DNA from: Dyella sp. RRB7 | GTDB lineage: Bacteria > Pseudomonadota > Gammaproteobacteria > Xanthomonadales > Rhodanobacteraceae | DNA length: 64,000 nt | Direction: 5' to 3' | Assembly (NCBI RefSeq): GCF_022761115.1 | Contig: NZ_JAKWJS010000001.1 | Span: forward strand, 558,001-622,000 | Part shown: piece after piece, positions 40,729 to 49,472 of the stretch | Layout: each line of letters opens with the position of its first letter | Position numbering within the stretch: position 1 is the stretch's first letter | Notes under the pieces: generated by a model | What the model was told of the DNA's origin: nothing | Database searches by the model: none | What the model saw: only the letters and a program-made list of their open reading frames with translations | Translations under genes and position numbers: made by a program

Positions 40729-40756
40729 CGATAGTCTCGCCCCCTGAGACTGTCAA
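40728..40756 (-). promoter_or_regulatory. dcw cluster promoter
   Basis: On the minus strand a consensus -35 TTGACA (40751-40756) and -10 TATCGT (40728-40733) are exactly 17 bp apart. The spacer holds GTCTC/GAGAC arms, a small inverted repeat. The -10 abuts the first TGGG repeat. Confidence 0.8.
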
Positions 40757-40945
40757 GGGAATTTTGCTTGTGAATCAATGAGAAAGGCGGTGATCTGGCC
40801 GTATTTCCAGCCCTTTGTGAGGAAACACCTCAAGGTGTTTGAATGGCTGGGATTTTTTAAAAACGCCAGCGCACTTTTGAAGCACCTCAAGGACCTGAAG
40901 GCCGGCCCTGGATGAACCACCCGTTCACACCCGCCACAGCACGCT
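40757..40945. other. Intergenic DNA between the dcw promoter and the rnpB hairpin
   Basis: No gene seen. It contains a small hairpin, AAACACCT (40823-40830) with AGGTGTTT (40833-40840), and a second copy of CACCTCAAGG at about 40880. It may hold the true rnpB transcription end, but neither structure has a good U-tract. Confidence 0.45.
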
Positions 40946-40981
40946 CGTCATCGTCATATCGGGGTCGATATGACGATGACG
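40946..40981. repeat. 16-bp perfect inverted repeat just 3' of rnpB
   Basis: CGTCATCGTCATATCG (40946-40961) pairs with CGATATGACGATGACG (40966-40981) around GGGT. It begins about 10 nt past the rnpB 3' end. The stem is AT/GC mixed and lacks a U-run, so it is not a textbook terminator. Confidence 0.75.
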
Positions 40982-40990
40982 GCGGCAGTG

Positions 40991-41363
<373 letters not shown>

Positions 41364-41368
41364 GGGGC

Positions 41369-41374
41369 ATTGTA
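41369..41374 (-). promoter_or_regulatory. rnpB -10 box
   Basis: TACAAT on the minus strand ends 6 nt before the deduced rnpB 5' end at 41363. The -35 region is weak (CGTTTT about 16 bp upstream). Confidence 0.6.
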
Positions 41375-41453
41375 GTGGAATGCGTGGCTCAAAACGCCTG
41401 AGAAATGGACGCGACGCCATTTCCGCCACAGGAGCACACCCTAGTGCACGGCC

Positions 41454-41513
41454 GCGGAGCCCTGCCGCTACCGCTCCGCAGGCTTGTCGCGCGCAGGGTG
41501 CGCTCCTACAAAA
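41454..41513. repeat. REP-like element between rnpB and rsmI
   Basis: A 7-bp hairpin, GCGGAGC (41454-41460) and GCTCCGC (41473-41479), is followed by GGCTTGTCGCGCGCAGGGTG and CGCTCCTACAAAA (41481-41513). The latter read on the minus strand begins TTTTGTAGGAGCGCACCCTG and matches the copy at 6511-6543 closely (about 26 of 32 positions by eye). Confidence 0.65.
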
Positions 41514-41528
41514 TAGGCGCCTGCACCA

Positions 41529-42356
41529 CTAGCCTTCATAAAGAAGCTTGCGCGGCGCACCCGTGATCGCCGCCGCCAGCTTGGCCGCCTTGGCTGGCGG
41601 CAACTCCTCGCGCAACAGGGCGAACACGCGACGACCTTCCGCTTCGCGCGCATCGGTTTCCTCGCCACGCCCCGCCACGAGAATCACGCATTCGCCGCGC
41701 TGCTGGTCCGGATCGTTCGCCACCCGTGTCGCCAACTCGCCCAGCGGCTCGCTCAGCACGGTCTCGAACAGCTTGGTCAGCTCGCGCGCCAGTACGCCCT
41801 CGCGCGCGGCGCCAAAGACATCGCGCATGTCGGCCAGACTTTCGGCCACGCGATGCGACGACTCGTAGAAGATCAGCGTGCGCGCATCGCCCGCAAGTTC
41901 CTGCAAGCGGGCGCGGCGGGCGGCGGCCTTGGGCGGCAGGAAGCCCTCGAACACGAAACGATCGCTGGGCAAGCCCGCCACGGAAAGCGCCGCAATGGCC
42001 GCGCAGGCGCCGGGCACGGGCACGCAACGGATGCCGGCGGCACGCGCGGCGCGCACCAGGCGAAAGCCAGGGTCGCTGATCAACGGCGTGCCCGCATCGG
42101 AGATCAGCGCCACCGACTCGCCGCCTTGCAGGCGCCGCACGATCGCATCGACCACCTCGCGCTCGTTGTGCTCATGCAGGGCCACCAGCGGCGTGCCGAT
42201 GTTGTAGTGCATCAGCAGCGGGCGGCTGTGGCGGGTGTCCTCCGCCGCGATGACCGCGACCGAGCGCAGCGTTTCGATGGCGCGCATGGAAAAGTCGTCG
42301 CGATGACCAATCGGCGTGGCGACGACCCATAGCAGGCCGGACTGAATCTGTGACAT
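41529..42356 (-). CDS. rsmI: 16S rRNA (C1402-2'-O) methyltransferase
   Basis: 275 aa tetrapyrrole-methylase fold. ATPIGHRDDFSMRA at the start, IAAEDTRHSRPLL, LISDAGTPLISDPGF and FYESSHRVAESL. ATG 42356 is preceded by GGAGG at about 11 nt. Divergent from lpoA with 93 bp between starts, the usual gammaproteobacterial arrangement rsmI / lpoA-yraN. Confidence 0.96.
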   Translation of the reverse strand: MSQIQSGLLWVVATPIGHRDDFSMRAIETLRSVAVIAAEDTRHSRPLLMHYNIGTPLVALHEHNEREVVDAIVRRLQGGESVALISDAGTPLISDPGFRLVRAARAAGIRCVPVPGACAAIAALSVAGLPSDRFVFEGFLPPKAAARRARLQELAGDARTLIFYESSHRVAESLADMRDVFGAAREGVLARELTKLFETVLSEPLGELATRVANDPDQQRGECVILVAGRGEETDAREAEGRRVFALLREELPPAKAAKLAAAITGAPRKLLYEG

Positions 42357-42449
42357 CTTGCGGGTTTCCTCCGCCGCGAGGCGGCAATCCAATGGGCTAT
42401 CATCGCCCATCCGCCGACCATGTCGTCAAAAGCTCGAAGGGATTTGGCC

Positions 42450-44318
42450 ATGCGCTTGACCCGCGCCGCAGGCGTTGCCCTGCTGATTTCACTGGCACTG
42501 AGCGGCTGCGTGCCGCCATCGACACAGCGCTCCCCCGCCGAAATCGCGGCAAGCCAGCAGGCCGATGCGCTGGTGCAGCAAGGCAAGTTCGACGACGCCG
42601 CGCAAGCCTATCTCGCCCTGGCGCAGACCTCCGGCAACCGCGATCACTATCAGCTGCTTGCCGCCGAAGCGTATCGCCAGGAGGGCCAGCTCGATCGCGC
42701 CGCGCCGTTCCTGGGCGACATCCGGCGCCAGCGCCTCAGCGGCGACGAACAACCGCGCCTGGACCTGCTGCAGGCCGAGCTGGCCCTGAAGCAACATGAC
42801 GCCGCGCACGCCCTGCAGCTCACCACGCAACCCAATACCAGCGTGCCGCCTGCCTTGCAGCTGCGCCTGCTCGAACTGCGCTCGCAGGCCATGCAGCAAA
42901 CCGGCGACCTGTGGGGCGCCGCACGCTCGCGCGTGGAAATGGACAGCCAGCTCAACGGCCTGGACCAGACGCAGAATCGCAAGGAGATCGTCGCGCTGCT
43001 CGCCAAGCTGGGCGTCGACCCGCTGAAGCAGCGCGCGGCGGCCATGCAGCCGGGCGATCGCATGCTGCCCTGGGTGAACGAGGCGCTGACCCAGCTCGGC
43101 GTGGCCGTGGCCCATACGGTCCCTGCGCTGGAACAGGAAGTCGGCACCATGATCCCCGGCGAAGGCGCCAACGTGCGCGAGGGCTACAAGATGCCCGCGC
43201 ACGTGGCCTTGCTGCTGCCCGCCACCGGCAATCTCGCCGCCGCCAGCACCGCCATCAGCGAAGGCTTCTTTGCCGCCTACGCCGACGCTACCCGCAACCA
43301 TGCGCCGCGTCCGCAGATACGCACCTATGACAGTGGCGGCACCCCGGCCGGTGCCATCAAGGCGTACCAGCAGGCCGTCACCGACGGTGCCCAACTGGTC
43401 ATCGGGCCGCTGACGCGCGGCGAAGTCTCCGCCCTGTTCGGCCTGCCCCAGTTGCCGGTGGCGCTGCTTGCGCTCAACCATCCCGACGACAAGAGCCTGC
43501 CCGCCAACGGCGTCAGCGAGTTCGGCCTGCTGCCCGAGACCGAAGGTGCGCAAGCCGCCGACCATATGACGGAAGGCGGCATCACCACGGCCTACGTGAT
43601 CGCCAGCAGCGATGACTTCGCCCAGCGCGCCGCCAAGGCCTTCAAGGCCGAGCTGGAAGCGCGCGGCGGCAAGGTGGCCGGCATGGCCAACCTCGCCGGC
43701 AGCGGCGTCAACTACGCCTCGACCATCAGCGGACTGGGCATGCCCACCGACAGCGGCGACGCCGGCAGCAACAACAGCGGCGTATTCATCAGCATGCGTC
43801 CGCAACAGGCGCGACTGCTGCTGCCGCAGCTGAAGCTCGCCCGCGTCAACCTGCCGGTGTTCGGCACCTCGCATATCTATGCCGGCGTGGATGACGCAGG
43901 CGCCAACCGCGACCTGGAAGGCGTCGAGTTCTGCGATGCGCCGTGGCTGTTCGACGTGCAGCCGGGCCTGCCCAACCATGCCGATATCGCGGCGCAGCTG
44001 CCGTCGGCCCGTGGCACCTCCGCGCGCCTGTTCGCCTTCGGCATGGACGCCTGGAACCTCGCCCCCTACGTCGACTGGCTGCGCGCCCACCCCGGCAGCT
44101 ACCTGCCCGGCGCCAGCGGCCAGCTCACCGCCGACCAGTTCGGCCGCGTGCGCCGCGTGCTGGTGTGGGCCAAGTTCCAGGACGGCCTCGCCCGCCCGCT
44201 CAACGGCAGCCTGCAGATGGATAGCGCCCCGGCGCTGGCACCGCCCACCGACGGCGACCAGCCCGCCCCGAGCACCCCGCCCGCAGGCCAGACCGACAGC
44301 CAACCCACGGGCCACTGA
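42450..44318 (+). CDS. lpoA: Penicillin-binding protein activator LpoA, outer-membrane lipoprotein
   Basis: 622 aa from ATG 42450 (MRLTRAAGVALLISLALSGC), lipobox LSGC with Cys20; an in-frame ATG 30 bp upstream would spoil the signal. N-terminal TPR-like helical domain (about 30-250), then a periplasmic-binding-protein-like domain (HVALLLPATGNLAAASTAIS to about 590). E. coli LpoA stimulates PBP1A from the outer membrane. The Pro/Thr/Gln-rich C-terminus is an extension. Flanked by rsmI and yraN as in E. coli. Confidence 0.92.
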   Translation: MRLTRAAGVALLISLALSGCVPPSTQRSPAEIAASQQADALVQQGKFDDAAQAYLALAQTSGNRDHYQLLAAEAYRQEGQLDRAAPFLGDIRRQRLSGDEQPRLDLLQAELALKQHDAAHALQLTTQPNTSVPPALQLRLLELRSQAMQQTGDLWGAARSRVEMDSQLNGLDQTQNRKEIVALLAKLGVDPLKQRAAAMQPGDRMLPWVNEALTQLGVAVAHTVPALEQEVGTMIPGEGANVREGYKMPAHVALLLPATGNLAAASTAISEGFFAAYADATRNHAPRPQIRTYDSGGTPAGAIKAYQQAVTDGAQLVIGPLTRGEVSALFGLPQLPVALLALNHPDDKSLPANGVSEFGLLPETEGAQAADHMTEGGITTAYVIASSDDFAQRAAKAFKAELEARGGKVAGMANLAGSGVNYASTISGLGMPTDSGDAGSNNSGVFISMRPQQARLLLPQLKLARVNLPVFGTSHIYAGVDDAGANRDLEGVEFCDAPWLFDVQPGLPNHADIAAQLPSARGTSARLFAFGMDAWNLAPYVDWLRAHPGSYLPGASGQLTADQFGRVRRVLVWAKFQDGLARPLNGSLQMDSAPALAPPTDGDQPAPSTPPAGQTDSQPTGH

Positions 44319-44674
44319 TGCGCGCCGCCGGCGCGATCTTCGAGGAGCGCGCCTGCACCGAGCTGCGGCGCGCCGGCCTGAAGTTGCTGGCTCGCAACTA
44401 CACCACGCGCTACGGCGAGCTGGACCTGGTCATGCTCGATCGCGATACGGTGGTATTCGTCGAAGTCCGCCATCGCCTGTCCAGCAGTCGCGGCGATGCG
44501 GCTGCCTCGATCACCGCCGCGAAGCAAGCCAAACTCATTCGGACGGCCGAACTCTGGCTCGCCGAGCATCCGTCCTACGCAAGCCGGGCGTGTCGTTTCG
44601 ATGTAGTGAGTTATGACGGCCCGGCGGACGTCGCCACCATGACCTGGTGGCGCAACGCCTTCGACGTCGGCTAG
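44318..44674 (+). CDS. yraN: UPF0102 protein YraN
   Basis: 118 aa Holliday-junction-resolvase-like fold of uncertain function. Core RYGELDLVMLDRDTVVFVEV with the E-D-ExK-type residues (the last Lys is Arg, VEVRHR), then AKQAKLIRTAELWL. Start and lpoA stop share a base (TGATG). Family Lys to Arg change at the putative catalytic site is notable but seen elsewhere in similar contexts only as far as I recall. Confidence 0.9.
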   Translation: MRAAGAIFEERACTELRRAGLKLLARNYTTRYGELDLVMLDRDTVVFVEVRHRLSSSRGDAAASITAAKQAKLIRTAELWLAEHPSYASRACRFDVVSYDGPADVATMTWWRNAFDVG

Positions 44675-44782
44675 CCGCGCTTCGTCCGCGCCCAACGGCA
44701 GGCGTCGACGCTTTGCACATGCATCGCCGGGCACACTGCAAGGCAGTGATATTCGGCAACCACGCAAGCCATGGGAGACACC

Positions 44783-46258
44783 ATGCTTAGGGCCTTGATC
44801 AAGGCAGGCAAATGGACGGCCTTCGTGGTCCTGGTGTTCCTGCTCTCCCTGCTGGCGATACGTGCCTGGGACTCGCAACGCGGCGATCCGCTGGCGCCCT
44901 GGCAGACCTTTGTGCCTCACGAGCTTACCGCCGCGCAGATGGATGCCGGCGACTGGGCTGGTTATCTCGCGGCCGAGCAACGTGCGTTCGACGAGGTACG
45001 CGCACAGGTCAGTGACAAGCTGGATGCGTCACAGCGCGTGGCCACCAATCGCTACTTCGAAGGCGCCACCATGTACCCCGGGCATTTTGCCCATGACTGG
45101 AACCGCTCGTACGTGCTCGAACCGGCGGGGCCGCCGGTGGGCGCGGTGGTGTTGCTGCATGGCCTTACCGACTCGCCTTACAGCCTGCGCGATATCGCGG
45201 AGCTTTATCGCGACCGCGGTTTCGTGGCGATCGGCCTGCGCCTGCCCGGCCACGGAACGGTGCCCGCCGCGCTGACCGAGGTGACCTGGGCGGACTGGCT
45301 GGCCGCCACGCGCCTGGCCATGCGCGAAGCGCGCAGGCGCGTGGGGCCGCATGCGCCGATTCAGATGGTGGGCTATTCGAACGGTGGCGCGCTGGCCGTC
45401 AAGTACACGCTGGATGCGTGCGAGCACCCTGAACTGGCCAAGCCGACGCGGCTGGTCCTGTTGTCGCCGATGATCGGCGTAACGAGTTTTGCGCGTTTTG
45501 CCGGCCTGGCAGGCCTGCCCGCCGTGCTGCCGACGTTCGCCAAGGCCGCATGGCTGGACCTGCTTCCCGAGTACAACCCGTTCAAGTACAACTCGTTTCC
45601 GGTGAATGCCGCGCGGCAATCCTATCTGCTGACGGACGCGATACGAAGCCAGTTGCAACGCATGGATCGCGAACATCGGCTGGCCGGGCTGCCGCCCATC
45701 CTCACCTTCCAGTCAGTGGTGGACGATACGGTGAGCGCGCCGGCCGTGATTCGCACGCTCTACGCACGACTGCCGGAGAACGGCAGCGAGATCGTGCTGT
45801 TCGACGTGAACCGCAGCCATCGTTTCGATTCGCTGATGCGCACCAGCTCGCTGCAGGCGCTGCAGCACCTGCTGCCATCGGGCCCGCAGCGCTATCGCAC
45901 CACGGTGATTGCCAATGCCGCGGACAACGACAGCCACACGGTGATACGCACGACCGATGCGGGCCAGACCCAGGCCACCGTGACGCCGCTGTCCATTCCC
46001 TACCCGTCCAACATCTTTTCGCTATCGCACATCGCCCTGCCGTTTCCACCCAACGATCCGCTGTATGGCACCGATCCCGACCTGTCCCAGAACTATGGCG
46101 TGCGCCTTGGCACACAGGCGCCGCGCGGCGAGCGCGGCGCACTCGTGCTCAACCTCGACGCGGTGCTGCGCATCACCGCCAACCCGTTCTATCCGTATGT
46201 GCGCGATCGCATCGAACAGGTCATTCCGGCCAGCACGCCGGTCCAAGCCGCCCACTGA
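44783..46258 (+). CDS. Membrane-anchored alpha/beta hydrolase
   Basis: 491 aa from ATG 44783 (GGGAG 5 nt upstream). A single N-terminal helix (about 12-28) probably anchors it with the hydrolase outside. Alpha/beta fold begins AVVLLHGLTDSPYSLRD; nucleophile elbow GYSNGG with Ser199; an oxyanion/His region follows in FDVNRSHRFDSL (about 345). Resembles monoacylglycerol-lipase-like esterases in HGLTDSPYS. Residues after about 370 form an extra C-terminal beta-rich region. Substrate unknown; no operon partner is obvious. Confidence 0.75.
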   Translation: MLRALIKAGKWTAFVVLVFLLSLLAIRAWDSQRGDPLAPWQTFVPHELTAAQMDAGDWAGYLAAEQRAFDEVRAQVSDKLDASQRVATNRYFEGATMYPGHFAHDWNRSYVLEPAGPPVGAVVLLHGLTDSPYSLRDIAELYRDRGFVAIGLRLPGHGTVPAALTEVTWADWLAATRLAMREARRRVGPHAPIQMVGYSNGGALAVKYTLDACEHPELAKPTRLVLLSPMIGVTSFARFAGLAGLPAVLPTFAKAAWLDLLPEYNPFKYNSFPVNAARQSYLLTDAIRSQLQRMDREHRLAGLPPILTFQSVVDDTVSAPAVIRTLYARLPENGSEIVLFDVNRSHRFDSLMRTSSLQALQHLLPSGPQRYRTTVIANAADNDSHTVIRTTDAGQTQATVTPLSIPYPSNIFSLSHIALPFPPNDPLYGTDPDLSQNYGVRLGTQAPRGERGALVLNLDAVLRITANPFYPYVRDRIEQVIPASTPVQAAH

Positions 46259-46309
46259 CCGCCCCGCACGACCACGCCCTTTCATCGCCGGCGGTGGGAT
46301 ACTGCAGCG

Positions 46310-47686
46310 ATGGACCTTCCAGACACCCTGCTCGCGACGCTCAGCCAGCATTTCCCCGGTGCCGCACTGGCCACCGGCATGGCCGAGCGGCTCGCCTACG
46401 CCTACGACAACTCCCGCCGCAATGCCCTCCCCGACGCGGTGGTGTTTCCCACCGAACACGCGCAGGTAGAAGCCCTGGTGCTGGCCTGCCGCGAGCACCG
46501 GGTGCCGGTGATCGGACGCGGGCGCGGCACCAACACCACCGGCGCCACGGTGCCGGTGCAGGGCGGCGTGGTGGTGAGTTTCGAGCGCATGAACCGCATC
46601 GTGCGCATCGATCCGGACAACCGGCTGGCGATCGTGGAGCCGGGCGTACTCAATGGCGACCTGCAGCAGGCGCTCAAACCACACGGCTTCTTCTGGCCGC
46701 CGGATCCTTCCTCGTCGCCCTGGTGCAGCATCGGCGGCAATCTCGCGTGCAACTCGGCGGGACCGCGCACGGTGAAGTACGGCAGCCCGCGCGAGAACAC
46801 CCTGGGCTTGCGCGCGGTGGCCGGCACCGGCGAGGGCTTTCGCTGCGGCACCTATACCAGCAAGGGCGCCACCGGTTACGACCTCACGCGCCTGCTGATC
46901 GGCTCGGAAGGCACGCTGGCGCTGATCACCGAGGCCACGCTCAAGCTCACGCCCAAGCCGTCGGGCCTGCGCACCATGCGCGCCACCTATCGCGATGTGG
47001 GCGCCGCGGCACGCGCGGTAGCGCGGATCATGGCGCAGCCGGTGACGCCGTGCGCGCTTGAGTTCATCGACGACGTGGCGCTGAAGCTGGCCCGCGATTA
47101 CGGCGGCGATATCGTGCCGCTGGCCGGCGCCATGCTGATGGTGGAAGTGGACGGCGAGCCGGACACCCTCGCCGGCGCCATGGAAGCCGTGTCGCGCGCG
47201 GCGCGCGGCGATGGCCTCGAAACACTGCGCATCGCCGAAACGGCGGAAGAAACCCAGGCGCTGTGGTCCGCCCGCAAGGCCTTGTCGCCCGCGCAGCGCA
47301 CCATCTCGCCAAACAAGATCAACGAAGACGTGGTGGTGCCAGTCAGCCGCCTGCCCGAGCTGGTCGACGGCATCAAGCGGCTGTCGAAGAAGCACGACGT
47401 GCTGATCGTGAGCTTTGGCCACGCCGGCAACGGCAATCTGCACGTGAACCTGCTGCCGCGCGACGACGCCGAGCGGGAACGCGCGCAAGCCTGCCTGGCG
47501 GAAGTGTTCGCGCTGGTGATCGCACTGGACGGCACGCTTTCGGGCGAACACGGCATCGGGCTGGTGAAGCGCGAGTTCATGCCGCTGGCGCTGCAGCCGA
47601 CGACACTGCACCTGATGCGTAGCGTGAAAGCGGCATTTGATCCGGAGGGGGTTCTCAATCCGGGCAAACTACTCCCTCCTAGCTAA
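46310..47686 (+). CDS. FAD-linked oxidoreductase, GlcD/D-lactate dehydrogenase family
   Basis: 458 aa cytosolic flavoprotein. N-terminal PCMH FAD-binding domain with GRGRGTNTTGATVP (about 65-78) and CSIGGNLACNSAGPR; C-terminal oxidase domain with SFGHAGNGNLHVNLL and GTLSGEHGIGLVKREFM, the substrate/FAD signature. The family oxidises 2-hydroxy acids (glycolate, D-lactate, D-2-hydroxyglutarate). No GlcE/GlcF neighbours and no Fe-S domain, so I favour a D-lactate- or D-2-hydroxyacid dehydrogenase, unproven. Confidence 0.85.
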   Translation: MDLPDTLLATLSQHFPGAALATGMAERLAYAYDNSRRNALPDAVVFPTEHAQVEALVLACREHRVPVIGRGRGTNTTGATVPVQGGVVVSFERMNRIVRIDPDNRLAIVEPGVLNGDLQQALKPHGFFWPPDPSSSPWCSIGGNLACNSAGPRTVKYGSPRENTLGLRAVAGTGEGFRCGTYTSKGATGYDLTRLLIGSEGTLALITEATLKLTPKPSGLRTMRATYRDVGAAARAVARIMAQPVTPCALEFIDDVALKLARDYGGDIVPLAGAMLMVEVDGEPDTLAGAMEAVSRAARGDGLETLRIAETAEETQALWSARKALSPAQRTISPNKINEDVVVPVSRLPELVDGIKRLSKKHDVLIVSFGHAGNGNLHVNLLPRDDAERERAQACLAEVFALVIALDGTLSGEHGIGLVKREFMPLALQPTTLHLMRSVKAAFDPEGVLNPGKLLPPS

Positions 47687-47779
47687 TCCGTACCCGGGCC
47701 TGTTGCGGGAGCGCCGATTCGGCTATATCTGCGGCTTCGGCAACCCACGCTGCGGGCGCCGGCATCTTCCGGGGGAAAC
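47687..47779. other. Short gap with a REP-like fragment
   Basis: Includes CTGTTGCGGGAGCGCCGATT, which continues as CGGC to give GCCG-ATT-CGGC arms. It loosely resembles the GTAGGAGCG-type REP family of this order, but it is too short to be sure. Confidence 0.3.
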
Positions 47780-48613
47780 ATGGCTTCGATCGCACGTTGG
47801 GTCATCGGGCTCGCATGTCTTGGCATGGCCGCATGCAGCCAGCAGGCAATGCTGGACAAGCTCACACCGCATCAAGAATCCGAATACGCCCAGCAAGTGC
47901 TCGGCGACTTGCGCGCCCATCATCTTGACCAGGTCAAGGCAAACCTGGATGGCTCACTGCAACAGCTGCCCGACATCGATGCCAAACTTGAACAGACCGC
48001 CAGCTATTTCCCATCTGGCGAGCCGGAGTCAGTGAAGATCGTCGGCTCCTTGGTCCAGGTCCGGGCTGGCAGCGACAACCCGGACGGCCGTCGCACGTTC
48101 GATCTCACCTACGAGTACGAGTTTGCCGATGGTTGGGCGCTCGCTAATGTACACATGTACAAGATCGGCGACGCGCTGCACATCGACGGAATTCATGTGC
48201 AGCGCATGAGCCAATCGCTGGAGCAGCAGAACACGTTCACCCTTGCGGGCAAGGACGCGGCCCATTGGATCATGGTGCTGCTTGCCGGAGCGATGGCGCT
48301 GTTCTGTCTCTATGCCTTCGTCCGCTGTCTATGCACACCGATCGCTCGGCGCAAATGGCTATGGGCCATTTTCACCTTGTTTGGCATCGGGACGCTGCGC
48401 TTCAACTGGAACACCGGCGCCTTCGATGTGCAGTTGCTCTCGGTGCAACTGTTCAGCGCCTCCGCCAGCAGCCAGAACTATGCGCCGTGGATCGTCGGCG
48501 TGTCGTTCCCACTGGGCGCGATCTGGTTCCTTTGGCGCCGCAAGAGCCTGATCGCTGCATCGCCCCTACCTGATACCGCCGATCCGAAACCGCTCGGTCA
48601 GATGGAGCATTGA
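47780..48613 (+). CDS. Unknown lipoprotein with C-terminal membrane segments
   Basis: 277 aa, GGGGGAAAC before the ATG. N-terminal lipobox LGMAAC (Cys19) suggests lipid modification; residues about 25-160 form a soluble domain with a DUF4878-like pattern (YSFPSGEP..., LTYEYEFADGWALANVHMYK), then two or three hydrophobic helices (about 162-185, 192-210, 240-255). Lipidation plus transmembrane helices is unusual; the N-terminal helix might instead be a plain anchor. No family recognised. The gene is less GC-rich by eye than its neighbours. Confidence 0.7.
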   Translation: MASIARWVIGLACLGMAACSQQAMLDKLTPHQESEYAQQVLGDLRAHHLDQVKANLDGSLQQLPDIDAKLEQTASYFPSGEPESVKIVGSLVQVRAGSDNPDGRRTFDLTYEYEFADGWALANVHMYKIGDALHIDGIHVQRMSQSLEQQNTFTLAGKDAAHWIMVLLAGAMALFCLYAFVRCLCTPIARRKWLWAIFTLFGIGTLRFNWNTGAFDVQLLSVQLFSASASSQNYAPWIVGVSFPLGAIWFLWRRKSLIAASPLPDTADPKPLGQMEH

Positions 48614-48619
48614 GCATGC

Positions 48620-49246
48620 TCAGACAGCGCGACGGGCAAAGATCAGGTGCAGCCCGAACAACACGAAGACAGCGCCAGCGAAACCGTCGATCCAGCGCGC
48701 GAGCTTGAGATAGCCCCGCCGCATGGCCGGCAACGCAAACACGCCGGCCACCAGGGTGAACCACAGCAGGGTTTCGGCGATCACCATCGTCCACAGGCCC
48801 CAGCGCGTGCCGGCGTTTACGCCATCGCCAAGGAAGGCGGAGAACACGCTGCCGAAGTAGATCACCACCTTGGGGTTGGACAGGTTGGTCAGCAGGCCGG
48901 CGCGCAGGGTGGCCCAGTCGCTCTGCTGCAGCACCTGGCGCGGCTCGCCGGCGGCGACCGGCGCACGCAGCGCGCCGCGCAGCATCTTCACGCCCATCCA
49001 GGCCAGGTAAAGGCCGCCGGCCACGGCGATCAGCCGCTCCAGCCAGGCCAGCCTCTGCAACAGCAGTTGCAGGCCCGCCAGGGCCAGCGCCGACCACACC
49101 ACCACGCCTAGGGTGATGCCCAGTACGCCGAACATGGCCTGGCGACGGGTTCGGCTCACGGCGGTCTGCGACACGAAAAAGAAGTCGGGCCCCGGGCTCA
49201 GCAGGGCGACCAGGTGCACCAGGGCGATGGTCAGGAACAGGCTCAC
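48620..49246 (-). CDS. LysE/RhtB-family amino-acid exporter
   Basis: 208 aa, six hydrophobic segments, starting at a GTG (49246) preceded by GAGGAG at 6 nt. The N-terminal ALVHLVALLSPGPDFFFVSQ contains the SPGPDFF motif typical of RhtB/RhtC homoserine/threonine exporters; LLTNLSNPKVVIYFGSVFS is the second conserved block. Ends convergent with the upstream lipoprotein gene, 6 bp apart. Substrate not certain. Confidence 0.85.
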   Translation of the reverse strand: MSLFLTIALVHLVALLSPGPDFFFVSQTAVSRTRRQAMFGVLGITLGVVVWSALALAGLQLLLQRLAWLERLIAVAGGLYLAWMGVKMLRGALRAPVAAGEPRQVLQQSDWATLRAGLLTNLSNPKVVIYFGSVFSAFLGDGVNAGTRWGLWTMVIAETLLWFTLVAGVFALPAMRRGYLKLARWIDGFAGAVFVLFGLHLIFARRAV

Positions 49247-49472
49247 TTCACTCTCCTCACAAACGGGGCCACGGGCTTTCGCGGCGGCGCGACTTGTCGC
49301 CAGCGCACCGGTTCCTCTAGGCTGCCGTATTTTGGCACGGCCTTGGGACGCCCTTGGCCCTCTGCAGGGGATCACCGGATCGCCGCGACAGGCCACGTCA
49401 GCATCAGGCCTGCCAGCAAGCGCGTGTTCCGGCCCCACCCGATTGCCACCGTTCCGACCAAACGACACGCTG

